A DNA stretch of 64,000 nucleotides from Thermoplasmata archaeon (lineage in GTDB: Archaea; Thermoplasmatota; Thermoplasmata; Halarchaeoplasmatales; Halarchaeoplasmataceae). The notes under the pieces were generated by a model that saw only the letters and a list, made by a program, of their open reading frames with translations, was not told the origin of the DNA and ran no database searches. The stretch covers positions 48,937 through 112,936 of the forward strand of contig PUNK01000004.1 in assembly GCA_003552585.1 (NCBI GenBank). The letters are read 5' to 3'. Shown here piece by piece: positions 8,218-16,355 of this stretch. A program made the translations under genes and the position numbers. Numbering within the stretch: position 1 is the stretch's first letter; each line of letters opens with the position of its first letter.

Positions 8218-10296
8218 TTAATACGTCATCCTCAGATTTCCGTATATATCATGCTTGATTTTGAAACCTTCGGGCACAATGGTCGTAGCTGTGCCTCCTT
8301 CGATTATGCATGGTCCCTCTGTTTCAACACCAGTTGGGAAATTTTCTTTTCTATAGATAGGGGTTTCGACTTTTTTCTCCCCATCGAAGATATTTCTGTA
8401 GCCCATGAAAGCATCAGAAAGTGTATATTCGTTTTTATCTTCCTCTATGCTCGGTGGTTCAATCTTTACAAGACCGATCGTATGGAAGTTAACGATCTTT
8501 ATTTCGCTATCTTCAAGTTTAAACCCGTACTCTCTATCATGAGCTTCGTGGAACTTTTTCTTCAAACCTTTAATATGCTTTACATCTAAAGTACCGTTTG
8601 GACATGGTATCTTCAAAGTGTGTGCCTGACCTTCATACTTCATGTCAGCTCTACGATTGATTACGGTTTCAGAAGGACCTATACCCTCGACTTTGAAATC
8701 TTCCTCTATTTCTTTCTCCAGAATTTCAAAAGTTGAATTGACATCTTCTATAGATTCTTTATCCTCGCCCATGATCATGTCTCTAGTCCGTACGAGCTCG
8801 TGTCTAATATCAAGACCGATCATACCCCATGGATTGAATACTCCGCTGGGGATAGCTGGAACTATTATCTCGGGGATCTCTAGTTCTTCAGCTATGAACG
8901 GAGCAAACATTGGCCCCGAGCCACCATGCGCGATGAGGGTGAAATCCCTTGGGTCTAAACCCTTTCTGATCGATATAAGCCGGATCAGCCTTGAGGAGTT
9001 GTCATTGGCGACCCTTATAGCGCCATAAGCAGCCTCGATTGGGTCCAAGTCCAGCTTCTCTGAAACCTTTTTCAAGGATTTTACAGCAAGGTCCCTATCC
9101 ATCTTAAGATCCCCGCCCAAAAGATATTTGGGATTTAGATGTCCGGTCACTACGTAGGCATCCGTCAATGTTGGCTCCTCACCGCCCATGCCATAACAGG
9201 CCGGTCCAGGTCTAGCACCAGCCGCCTTAGGTCCGACTTGTAAATTTCCTGCCTCATCAGCCCATACTATGCTGGTACCTCCGTTACCTATCTCTTGAAT
9301 ATCTACAACCGGTACTTTTGTAGGATATCCTGGATTGTATTTACTCTGTTCTATCCAGTACTCTGTTTTTGTCTTTGGAGTGAGGTTCTCCGCTAGCCCG
9401 GCTTTGGTAGTCGTGCTACCGCCATCGATTACGATAATATCTCTTTTATCAAGAAGTTCGCCTATCGATGTGCCACCTATAATTCCGGATATAGGCCCTC
9501 CTTCTACAGTGGTTATAGGGAATTTTTTTGCATACTTTGCTGTCGCCATACCTCCGGAAGCCAATGTAAGGTAAAATGTCCCATCGAACCCTTCTTCTTT
9601 TAGAGCCTTTTCAAGTTTATTTATATACTTAACAAAGGTTGGTTGTACATAAGAGTTTAATATGGCTGTGTTGAACCGCTCGTATTCTCTCCACTCTTGA
9701 GTCAAATCACTAGATATAGTGATCAATGGATCTTCGATCCCATGGTCCTTACAGACTTCCTCCACTATTTCTTTCGCTCTTCTTTCGTGTTCGGTGTTTA
9801 TATAGCTGTTTATGAATCCTATACTGATAGATTCTGCACCCTTTTCAATCAAAGATTTTGCAGCTTCTTTTACCGCTACCTCATCCAGTGGATTATGGAT
9901 ACTGCCGTCTTCATCTATTCTTTCTTTAACCCACTCAGTCATGTATCTATCCACAAATTGTTCAGGTTTTTTAAATTTAAAATTGAAGATATCCCTTCTA
10001 TTGGCCCTTTGTATATCCATTATGTCGTATCCATCAGTGGTTATAAAGCCAACATTAGAACCACTTCTGGTGATGATGGTATTGATAACGACTGTCTGCC
10101 CGTGTATTATCTGGTTAGCGTCCTCCAAGGATATGCTCTCTTGATCTTCCAATTTCTTTATGCCTTCTATTACACCTTTTTCGAACTCCGGTGGAGTAGA
10201 TTCAACTTTGATCCAAGCAGTCTCTTCAGTTTCCGATTCAACCACATACAAATCAGTGAAAGCTCCACCGATGTCTATTCCTATCCTAAAGGCCAT
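8218..10296 (-). CDS. hyuA: hydantoinase A / oxoprolinase family subunit (HyuA)
   Basis: A 692-residue subunit of the hydantoinase A (N-methylhydantoinase, 5-oxoprolinase) family, which carries the actin-like ATPase fold and works with HyuB in ATP-dependent ring opening. Visible blocks are the N-terminal phosphate loop GIDIGGAFTDLYVV, HGQTVVINTIITRSG, the second ATP-binding block VIDGGSTTTKAGL, the family motif GPACYGMGGEEPTLTDAYVV, and AHGGSGPMFAPF. The length is normal. The ATG has a GGAGGT ribosome site eight bases upstream. The cupin gene follows. Real substrates of this family vary (hydantoins, 5-oxoproline, caprolactam, acetone), so the name gives the family, not the substrate. Confidence 0.92.
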   Translation of the reverse strand: MAFRIGIDIGGAFTDLYVVESETEETAWIKVESTPPEFEKGVIEGIKKLEDQESISLEDANQIIHGQTVVINTIITRSGSNVGFITTDGYDIMDIQRANRRDIFNFKFKKPEQFVDRYMTEWVKERIDEDGSIHNPLDEVAVKEAAKSLIEKGAESISIGFINSYINTEHERRAKEIVEEVCKDHGIEDPLITISSDLTQEWREYERFNTAILNSYVQPTFVKYINKLEKALKEEGFDGTFYLTLASGGMATAKYAKKFPITTVEGGPISGIIGGTSIGELLDKRDIIVIDGGSTTTKAGLAENLTPKTKTEYWIEQSKYNPGYPTKVPVVDIQEIGNGGTSIVWADEAGNLQVGPKAAGARPGPACYGMGGEEPTLTDAYVVTGHLNPKYLLGGDLKMDRDLAVKSLKKVSEKLDLDPIEAAYGAIRVANDNSSRLIRLISIRKGLDPRDFTLIAHGGSGPMFAPFIAEELEIPEIIVPAIPSGVFNPWGMIGLDIRHELVRTRDMIMGEDKESIEDVNSTFEILEKEIEEDFKVEGIGPSETVINRRADMKYEGQAHTLKIPCPNGTLDVKHIKGLKKKFHEAHDREYGFKLEDSEIKIVNFHTIGLVKIEPPSIEEDKNEYTLSDAFMGYRNIFDGEKKVETPIYRKENFPTGVETEGPCIIEGGTATTIVPEGFKIKHDIYGNLRMTY

Positions 10297-10486
10297 GTAA
10301 TTATACCTCCGTTTTGTTCTTTAAACAGTTAATAGTGTAATTATTGTTCACTATAAAAGACTTATGCATTAAAATTTTCCATCAACTTGTTAAATTTGAT
10401 TTTGTTATTTTAAAAGAGGTCTAAGCCATAATTTATACATCCTGCATACATCCAGTTTAGGTATTTCGGCACAAATTTAAAATATT

Positions 10487-10508
10487 TTCTAAACTATGTC
10501 TTTTAGAA
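10487..10508. promoter_or_regulatory. inverted repeat in the hyuA/proline-racemase divergent region
   Basis: Perfect 7-bp arms TTCTAAA and TTTAGAA are separated by eight bases, about 28 bp ahead of the proline racemase ATG. The region lies between divergently transcribed hyuA and the racemase gene. The position is right for an operator, but the sequence is AT-rich and such a repeat could arise by chance. Confidence 0.3.
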
Positions 10509-10535
10509 TAATTAATTATGGCCTGGTGAAATAAA

Positions 10536-11531
10536 ATGAAATCCAAATACCTAATAGACACGATCGATACCCATACTGCAGGGGAACCTACGAGGATTGT
10601 GATCGGCGGGTTAGATCTTTATTCTTTTTTTGGCAGAAGTATTGGCGAACAGAGAGATATATTTTCGGAGAGATATGACGATATCAGGGTGCTTTTGATG
10701 AAAGAGCCCAGAGGTCATGATGATATGTTTGGTGCCGTGCCCGTAAAACCAATGAAAGAAGAAGCAGATATAGGCGTAATATTCATGCACACGACAGGAT
10801 ATTTGGACATGTGCGGTCATGGGACTATAGGTGTTGTCACCGCCCTTCTTGAAACTGGTGTTCTTCAGGTAAAGGATAAGATCATCATTGAGACGCCTGC
10901 TGGTCTGGTTGAGACCTTGCCGAAAATGAAGGGGGATAAAGTTGAAAAGGTGAGCATGAAAAATGTTGATTCCTTCATATTAGGCAGAAAAAGAGTGAGG
11001 TTAGAAAAATTAAAAAAGAATATATTCGTAGACATTGCATATTCCGGTAATTTAGTAGGTTTAGTGGATGTGAAATCGGTGGGTCATTCGATTAAAAAGG
11101 AGGAACTAGGTATTTTAAAACAGCTCGGTACAGAATTGATGAACAGATTGAACGACGAAAATAAATTTTTACATCCTATTGAGAATTATGAGAAAAGGGT
11201 GGATCTTATCGAATTTTACGAATCTAGAGAGGATGTTGATAGAAATATCGTCGTTTTTGCTGATGGCTCTATCGATAGATCTCCCTGCGGAACTGGAACT
11301 TGTGCAAAAATGACTTTTCTGCACGATAAGGGGGAACTAGCCGTTAACGAAGAATACAGATATCAGAGTGTCCTTGGAACCGAGTTCAGCGGAAGGATAC
11401 TCAGTGCGGAGGAAAAAGAGGGAGTTATCGTGATCAAACCAGAGATATCTGGTTCTGCATATATAACCGGAAAGAACACTTTTATCTTAGATCCTGAGGA
11501 CCCTTTGACTGGGTTTAGTCTGTATAAATGA
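10536..11531 (+). CDS. proline racemase family protein
   Basis: A 331-residue member of the proline racemase / hydroxyproline epimerase family, which inverts the alpha carbon of proline-type amino acids using two cysteines as acid and base. Both are present: Cys93 in DMCGHGTIG and Cys251 in DRSPCGTGTC. This argues against the related trans-3-hydroxyproline dehydratases, in which one cysteine is replaced. The N-terminal DTHTAGEPTRIVIGG is typical. Proline racemase and 4-hydroxyproline 2-epimerase cannot be separated confidently by eye. The gene is divergent from hyuA and converges with the hydantoin-racemase-like pair, consistent with a role in D/L amino-acid interconversion. Confidence 0.88.
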   Translation: MKSKYLIDTIDTHTAGEPTRIVIGGLDLYSFFGRSIGEQRDIFSERYDDIRVLLMKEPRGHDDMFGAVPVKPMKEEADIGVIFMHTTGYLDMCGHGTIGVVTALLETGVLQVKDKIIIETPAGLVETLPKMKGDKVEKVSMKNVDSFILGRKRVRLEKLKKNIFVDIAYSGNLVGLVDVKSVGHSIKKEELGILKQLGTELMNRLNDENKFLHPIENYEKRVDLIEFYESREDVDRNIVVFADGSIDRSPCGTGTCAKMTFLHDKGELAVNEEYRYQSVLGTEFSGRILSAEEKEGVIVIKPEISGSAYITGKNTFILDPEDPLTGFSLYK

Positions 11532-11561
11532 TCTATATCTAAAGTCGAAAGTGTCGATGGT

Positions 11562-12332
11562 CTAAAAATATTCTTTTTCTAAGTCCCATTTAAAGATCTC
11601 TTCCCGAGGAGGTGAGCCATAGCCATTGACTTCGCTGTGCTTCCAGCCGAATCTGTTCTTCAGTTCGGCAAGGAATTCTGCGTATTTGAAAGGAGCGATA
11701 ACAGTATCTATTACAGGCACTCCAAGCTCTTCTTGCAGTGTCCTGTAAAAACCGAACTGCCTTGTACAGCCAAGTATGATGACCTCGGCACTGTCATAAT
11801 CCACTGCACTTCTAGCTTCGTTGGTTATAATCTCCGCAGTTCTCTCCTCATCCTGATGAAAATCTAAGACCCCTAGGTCGACTTTTCTAAAAGATGCTAA
11901 GCGTTCTTTATAGCCGTATTTGACAACGTTGTTCTCCATCTGTGGTATCCATTTCTTTCTCCCGACTAATATTGAAAATCTATGTCCATAGGTGCATGCT
12001 ATATTCATGCTTGATTCAGCAGGACCAATCACCACCATGTCTTCAGATACATCACGGGCTGACTTCAGGCCTAAATCGTAAAAACAGCCTATTATGGATG
12101 CATTGTACCCTTCTTTATCCGCATCCTTGATCTTATTTAACATAGCAGGAAGGACGAGATCCTCGTAGAAGTGATATTCTAAGTGTTGGGGACCCTTTTT
12201 ATCATCCCCTACATAGGCCATATCGAACTGTGTATCAGCATGCTTACAACCGTTCAAGATATTTAATAACTGCCTATCTGATTCTTCATCGGCAGGTGGA
12301 TGAGGGACTATCCAAAGTATTTTTTTGTTCAT
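11562..12332 (-). CDS. Asp/Glu/hydantoin racemase family protein, copy 1
   Basis: A 256-residue protein of the Asp/Glu/hydantoin racemase family. Cys83 (IIGCFYDLGL) and Cys189 (VIILGCTRQF) are the expected catalytic pair, one from each pseudo-symmetric half. I start at the ATG at 12332 because it gives MNKKILWIVPHPP, matching the start of the neighbouring paralogue; a longer frame to 12443 adds 37 residues absent from the paralogue. The protein is strongly similar to the adjacent gene along its whole length, so the two arose by tandem duplication. The most divergent part is near the N-terminus (about residues 10-50). Hydantoin racemase is the likeliest activity in this context; maleate isomerase or another racemase is possible. 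Confidence 0.82.
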   Translation of the reverse strand: MNKKILWIVPHPPADEESDRQLLNILNGCKHADTQFDMAYVGDDKKGPQHLEYHFYEDLVLPAMLNKIKDADKEGYNASIIGCFYDLGLKSARDVSEDMVVIGPAESSMNIACTYGHRFSILVGRKKWIPQMENNVVKYGYKERLASFRKVDLGVLDFHQDEERTAEIITNEARSAVDYDSAEVIILGCTRQFGFYRTLQEELGVPVIDTVIAPFKYAEFLAELKNRFGWKHSEVNGYGSPPREEIFKWDLEKEYF

Positions 12333-12449
12333 ATTATTCAGCTCTTTTGCCCTGCTGCATTCAACTTGTTGAGCATATGGAATGTCTAAAAATAAAAAAC
12401 TTAAGAGGATTTCCGATGGCGGTACCCTCCCACCTTTAGACACCAGGGT

Positions 12450-13211
12450 TTATAAATACTCCTCTTCAAGTTTCCAAGTATCCATCTCTTTTCGTGGTGG
12501 CGATTCATATCCGCCTATCTTGCTCTGTTTCCAGCCGAACCTGCTCTTCAGTTCAGCAAGGAATTCGGCATATTTGAAAGGAGCAACCACCGAGTCTATT
12601 ACCGGAACTCCTAGTTCCTTTTGCAATTCCTTATAAAATCCAAACTGGATGGTACAACCCAATATAATTACTTCAGCATTATCCTCTTCTATGGCTTTAC
12701 GTGCTTCATCGGTTATCATCTTTGCCGTTTTATCCTCGTCCTCATGGAATTCCAGAACACCTAGGCCAACACTCCTGAAAGACGCTAATCTATCTTTATA
12801 ACCGTATGTTATAACGTTGTTCTCCATCTGTGGTATCCACTTTTTCCTTCCGACGATTATGGAGAACTTGTGTCCCAATGTCACTGCGATATTCATCCCT
12901 GATTCTGCAGGAGCAGCGACCACAAGATCGTCGGTTACCTCTCTAGCGGTATGTAGTCCTGGATCATAGAAACATCCTATTACGGCTGCATCAAAACCGT
13001 TTTTTTCGGCATCCCTAATTTTTTTAAGAGTGGGTATAAGTGTTAGGTCCTCATAAAAGTGGTACTCCACATGTCTTGGGCCTGTCTTATCTGCGATCGA
13101 GGTCACTTCTATCTGTGTGTCTTCTTGTTTACATTCTTCTAAAACTTCCCTGATCGGTTCATTATAATCCGTCCCTCCGACCGGATTTATCCATAATATC
13201 TTTTTTTGCAT
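12450..13211 (-). CDS. Asp/Glu/hydantoin racemase family protein, copy 2
   Basis: A 253-residue paralogue of the next gene downstream. Cys80 (VIGCFYDPGL) and Cys186 (VIILGCTIQF) form the predicted two-base catalytic centre. The PAESGMNIAVTLGHKFSIIV block and the FRSVGLGVLEF block are typical of hydantoin racemases (HyuE). A TCCTCC complement (AGGAGGA ribosome site) lies just before the ATG. It is the first gene of the leftward pair. A separation of about 117 bp between the copies means the second may have its own signals. Two divergent copies suggest two related substrates, which is inference. Confidence 0.83.
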   Translation of the reverse strand: MQKKILWINPVGGTDYNEPIREVLEECKQEDTQIEVTSIADKTGPRHVEYHFYEDLTLIPTLKKIRDAEKNGFDAAVIGCFYDPGLHTAREVTDDLVVAAPAESGMNIAVTLGHKFSIIVGRKKWIPQMENNVITYGYKDRLASFRSVGLGVLEFHEDEDKTAKMITDEARKAIEEDNAEVIILGCTIQFGFYKELQKELGVPVIDSVVAPFKYAEFLAELKSRFGWKQSKIGGYESPPRKEMDTWKLEEEYL

Positions 13212-13350
13212 TTTAATTCCTCCTAATAAACGTTTTTTTATTACGTAACTTATGAATCGTAGATTTATTTATATGTTTTGTAGTTCTGATTCTGAGAATA
13301 TCGGCAAAGAATTGGGTTAATCTATTAAAGAATAATTCGTTATTGATTTC

Positions 13351-14052
13351 ATGTACTATCTAGAATGCAAATGTATGCTGAAAAAAGATGGTAGGTTTAT
13401 TCTGGGTAAAGGGAGAGCTGACTTGCTTAAAACAATCGAGAGAACTGGCTCTATGAGTGAAGCTGCAAAAGAGAAGGGGATGTCCTACAGACATGCCTGG
13501 GGAAGGGTAAAGAGGATCGAAGAATCACTTGGGGAAAAGGTGATTATAACACACAGAGGTGGTAAGGATAAGGGGGGATCAGAGCTCACCGAAACCGGTA
13601 AAAAACTTCTAGAGGATTACGAGGAATTAAAGAAACAGCATAAGGAGAAGGTATTCAAAAAACCCTCATTAACAGTCGATGGGATCATAAGTAAAGAGGA
13701 TAAAATCCTCTTAATCAGAAGGAAAAACGATCCTTTCAAAGGACGATATGCACTCCCCGGAGGGTTTGTAGAATATGGCGAAACTGTTGAAGATGCGGTA
13801 TTAAGAGAGATAAAGGAAGAGACCGGTCTATCAACAGAAATAAATAATTTGATAGGTGTTTATTCGGATCCCGATCGGGATCCGAGGGGGCATACGGTTT
13901 CTGTGGTATTTGATCTGAAAATCAAAAAAGGGAAATTGGAAAGCAGCAGCGATGCTCTTTCAGCCGATTTTTTCCCAATGGAGGATTTGCCCGAGTTGTC
14001 TTTTGATCACAAAAAAATAATCCAGGATGGTTTACTTTCTTCGAGTGATTAA
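13351..14052 (+). CDS. ModE-like HTH domain fused to a Nudix hydrolase
   Basis: A 233-residue two-domain protein. Residues 1-95 resemble the winged-helix DNA-binding domain of ModE/LysR-like regulators: GRADLLKTIERTGSMSEAAK, MSYRHAWGRVKRIEESLGEK and then THRGGKDKGGSELTETGKKL. Residues 105-230 form a Nudix hydrolase with an intact Nudix box from Gly138 to Leu160 (Glu144, Arg152-Glu153, Glu156-Glu157). The known Nudix regulator NrtR has the opposite order, with Nudix first and HTH last. The ATG has no ribosome site and is probably leaderless. A Nudix-ligand-sensing repressor is the simplest idea; a working hydrolase is also possible because the box is complete. The 3' end overlaps the convergent small gene by 21 bp. 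Confidence 0.85.
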   Translation: MYYLECKCMLKKDGRFILGKGRADLLKTIERTGSMSEAAKEKGMSYRHAWGRVKRIEESLGEKVIITHRGGKDKGGSELTETGKKLLEDYEELKKQHKEKVFKKPSLTVDGIISKEDKILLIRRKNDPFKGRYALPGGFVEYGETVEDAVLREIKEETGLSTEINNLIGVYSDPDRDPRGHTVSVVFDLKIKKGKLESSSDALSADFFPMEDLPELSFDHKKIIQDGLLSSSD

Positions 14053-14250
14053 TCTGTAACTTACACTAGTTCCTTTGAGAGCATGGGAAAGGTCTTCAAC
14101 TATCTTTCCATACTCTTCGGGTGTTTCATAATCCTTTGCAAAATCATATTCGCCAACAACCGGATCAAAACCTAACTCCTTCATCTTCTTTATGGTGACC
14201 AGAGGATCGGCACCATTACTATCGAAGTACAACTCAATGTATAATTTCAT
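14032..14250 (-). CDS. small conserved-looking protein of unknown function
   Basis: A 72-residue protein, MKLYIELYFDSNGADPLVTI at the start, with an alternating strand-helix pattern suggesting a small ferredoxin-like or ACT-like alpha-beta fold. I do not recognise the family. It has its own promoter: a TATA element (TTTATATG) around 14272-14281 lies about 27 bp before the ATG, giving a leaderless transcript. Its end overlaps the end of the HTH-Nudix gene on the other strand by 21 bp. It is accepted because of the promoter, the protein-like composition and the absence of any other gene in this strip. Confidence 0.55.
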   Translation of the reverse strand: MKLYIELYFDSNGADPLVTIKKMKELGFDPVVGEYDFAKDYETPEEYGKIVEDLSHALKGTSVSYRLITRRK

Positions 14251-14368
14251 ACAAAATATAACTGCAGGATAACATATAAATTTATCGAATATTTGTTTCG
14301 TATAAAATTGTAAATCATATAAAAATTGAGGGAGTGTGTAATTATAATTTTTAAATTTATATTAATAT

Positions 14369-14420
14369 TTTCTCACACAGCGTGAGAAAGATTTATATAT
14401 TTGTTAAGCATCACTTAACA
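14369..14420 (+). promoter_or_regulatory. promoter with two operator-like palindromes around the TATA box
   Basis: The first perfect inverted repeat, arms TTTCTCAC and GTGAGAAA with a 5-bp spacer, covers 14369-14389. The TATA box (TTTATATAT) follows at 14392-14400. The second, TGTTAAGcatcaCTTAACA, covers 14402-14420 and ends two bases before the ATG. With transcription expected near 14420, the first site would block TATA recognition from upstream and the second would cover the start. Both repeats have the same 5-bp spacer. The likely ligand is the DtxR-type protein encoded just downstream, by autoregulation (inference). Confidence 0.7.
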
Positions 14421-14422
14421 GC

Positions 14423-14893
14423 ATGGGGAACGAAAATACCACAACGAGAGATAAAGAATATCTCCGTGCGTTGTTCGTACTTAAAGCACATGAAGAACCG
14501 GTAGGACCAACTGAACTTGCAAGATGCATAGATGTGAGTAGAGTTGGAGCACTTCAGAAAATGAGGAAATTGGAATTTTTGGGATACGGGAAATACATCC
14601 CAAAAAAAGGGCTCCGACTGAATGAAAAGGCGTTAGCTCTAGTCCAGAAGGATGTGAAAAGACATCACATGGTAGAGAAGTTTTTGGAAGATACGTTAGA
14701 CATGAACTCCGATGAGGCATGTGATGAGTCGTCTGCTTTAGACCCGCACATTAGTGAGAAATTCATAAAACAGTTGGATAAGAAGCTGGGAGATGATTTG
14801 GAATGTCAGTGTGGATGTTGTATTGAGCCTTATTATGACCCAGAAGACCTCTACAACTGTCACTGGTACCGGAAAAAATTTACTTTGCCTTAA
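14423..14893 (+). CDS. DtxR/MntR-type metal-dependent regulator with Cys-rich tail
   Basis: A 156-residue regulator. Residues 10-75 form a winged helix (EYLRALFVLKAHEEPVGPTE, then IDVSRVGALQKMRKLEFLGY). Residues 76-125 resemble the DtxR dimerisation and metal domain: KRHHMVEKFLEDTLDMNSDE with His81 and His82, Glu85, and Cys100. The usual EHxIS ligand block is altered and expanded to DESSALDPHISEKF. The C-terminus adds a Cys cluster (Cys128, 130, 132, 133) and Cys146. This suggests a metal sensor with an unusual site, perhaps for zinc or iron. The gene sits behind two palindromic operators and ahead of a ZIP transporter, so autoregulated control of metal uptake is likely. The message appears leaderless. 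Confidence 0.82.
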   Translation: MGNENTTTRDKEYLRALFVLKAHEEPVGPTELARCIDVSRVGALQKMRKLEFLGYGKYIPKKGLRLNEKALALVQKDVKRHHMVEKFLEDTLDMNSDEACDESSALDPHISEKFIKQLDKKLGDDLECQCGCCIEPYYDPEDLYNCHWYRKKFTLP

Positions 14894-14905
14894 GAGGTAG
14901 CTATC

Positions 14906-14974
14906 ATGAAGAATATTAGGAAGAACAGACTAAGTTTCGATGTTATTGAATGTAAGAGGGAGGAATGCGGATGA
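14906..14974 (+). CDS. 22-residue Cys-containing micro-ORF coupled to the ZIP gene
   Basis: A short frame from ATG 14906 to TGA 14972-14974 encodes 22 residues ending in IECKREECG. It has its own ribosome site (GAGGT at 14894-14898, seven bases upstream). Its stop overlaps the ATG of the ZIP gene at 14971 in an ATGA arrangement, the standard geometry of translational coupling. Two cysteines spaced C-x4-C could bind a metal. It may be a metal-binding microprotein, or a leader peptide whose translation controls the ZIP gene. No family is recognised and expression is unproven. Confidence 0.45.
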   Translation: MKNIRKNRLSFDVIECKREECG

Positions 14975-15732
14975 GTGAACTATTATGGATATTGGGAGTC
15001 ACGCTATTGATCGCAGTGCTCGCACTGATAGGGATCATAACATTCAGTTTAAAGGAAAACGTCTTTGAGAAGATTCTGATCTATTTTGTATCATTCGCAG
15101 CAGGCGCTCTTATAGGAGCAGCTTTTTTCGAATTGATCCCCGAATCATTCCATGAATTCGGAGTCGGTCATGGGCATATGACTGCACCGATACTGATATT
15201 ACTTGGATTTATATTTTTCTTCGGGCTGGAACAATTTTTGCGATGGCATCACTGCCATGAAGCTCCATGTGAACACACAAAGATGTCTTTCAGTTACCTA
15301 ATACTTATATCAAATGGAATCCACAACTTTATCGATGGTATCATAGTGGGAGCTGCATTTTTGATAGATATCACTCTAGGAATATCTACTTCTATCGCTG
15401 TGGCTGCTCACGAATTACCTCAAGAATTTGGAAACTTTGGGATCCTGGTTTACGGTGGATGGAAAAAGATGAAGGCTTTATTTGTTAACCTGATAGCCTC
15501 TTTGATGATAGTACCAGGAGGATTAATAGCATACTTCAGCGCTCATTTAATCAATCCCATCTACTTGATACCTTTTGCTGCTGGTAACTTCATCTATATC
15601 GGGGCATCGGATCTGATACCCGAGGTACATGGTGAAGAGAATCTTAAAAAAAGTATGGTAATATTATCGATGTTCGTCCTCGGGATTCTTGCAATATTGT
15701 CGGTCGAATTGTTCATGCCGCACACTCACTGA
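14971..15732 (+). CDS. ZIP-family divalent metal transporter
   Basis: A 253-residue polytopic membrane protein of the ZIP family, which imports zinc, iron or manganese. About eight hydrophobic segments are visible, and the binuclear metal-site helices carry [16 protein letters not shown] and [16 protein letters not shown], the hallmarks of the family. A His-rich cytosolic loop ([13 protein letters not shown]) follows an early segment. The ATG at 14971 is chosen because GGAGG at 14959-14963 lies seven bases upstream; an in-frame ATG at 14965 is too close to the ribosome site. It is the third gene of a DtxR regulator, micro-ORF and ZIP operon. Confidence 0.92.
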   Translation: MSELLWILGVTLLIAVLALIGIITFSLKENVFEKILIYFVSFAAGALIGAAFFELIPESFHEFGVGHGHMTAPILILLGFIFFFGLEQFLRWHHCHEAPCEHTKMSFSYLILISNGIHNFIDGIIVGAAFLIDITLGISTSIAVAAHELPQEFGNFGILVYGGWKKMKALFVNLIASLMIVPGGLIAYFSAHLINPIYLIPFAAGNFIYIGASDLIPEVHGEENLKKSMVILSMFVLGILAILSVELFMPHTH

Positions 15733-15808
15733 TATTATCTTAAAATAAATGAGATGATGTGCTCTAGAAAGGTCCTTTTAAAAAATTGCTCGAAGAAAGG
15801 TGTTGCAA

Positions 15809-15823
15809 GAAAAACATATAAAT
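15809..15823 (+). promoter_or_regulatory. TATA promoter of the L10e gene
   Basis: An AAACATATAAATACC element lies about 30 bp before the L10e ATG at 15850. With archaeal spacing of 25-30 bp the transcript would start at or just before the ATG, so the message would be leaderless, in line with the lack of a ribosome site there. Confidence 0.6.
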
Positions 15824-15849
15824 ACCGGTCCATCATGGAATAGATTCAC

Positions 15850-16353
15850 ATGGCCCGAAAACCCGGAAGAATGTACAGAGAATACAAAGGACAGCCTTAC
15901 ACCCGAAAAGAATACATAGGTGGTGTACCCCACGTTAGAGTGGGTCAATTTATGATGGGTAACAGAACTGCTGATTTTGATCTTGAGTTAGAACTTATTG
16001 CTGAAGAAAAATGCCAAATAAAAGATAACGCACTTGAGGCCGCCCGTGTGGTCTTGACTAGGAACCTAGTTCGAAAACTAGGTGATAAAAATTTTAAAGC
16101 ACATATCCTTATTTACCCTCATCACGTTCTGAGAGAAAACAAACAGGCCACGGGTGCAGGAGCTGACAGATTGTCGGAGGGAATGAGAAGGTCCTTTGGA
16201 AAAAAGGTCGGCAATGCAGCAAGGGTAAAATCTAATCAGCCCGTCATACGAGTATGGGTGGATGAAAGGAATTTTGAAATTGGAAAAGATGCTCTAAGAA
16301 AGGCATCTATGAAACTTCCCACACCCTGCAGACAAAAAGTAAAGCAAGCTTGA
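15850..16353 (+). CDS. rpl10e: 50S ribosomal protein L10e (uL16)
   Basis: A 167-residue archaeal ribosomal protein of the L10e/L16 family, part of the large subunit near the peptidyl-transferase centre and tRNA elbow. The N-terminus MARKPGRMYREYKGQPYTRK and the block GADRLSEGMRRSFGKKVGNA are characteristic. The length is close to that of other archaeal L10e proteins (about 165-180). It is transcribed alone from a strong TATA promoter. A leftward universal stress protein gene ends two bases after its stop. Confidence 0.97.
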   Translation: MARKPGRMYREYKGQPYTRKEYIGGVPHVRVGQFMMGNRTADFDLELELIAEEKCQIKDNALEAARVVLTRNLVRKLGDKNFKAHILIYPHHVLRENKQATGAGADRLSEGMRRSFGKKVGNAARVKSNQPVIRVWVDERNFEIGKDALRKASMKLPTPCRQKVKQA

Positions 16354-16355
16354 TC

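Noticed and set aside
13224..13243. Inverted repeat TAATAAA / TTTATTA before the second racemase gene
   Set aside because: Low-complexity AT sequence at a promoter; not distinguishable from chance.
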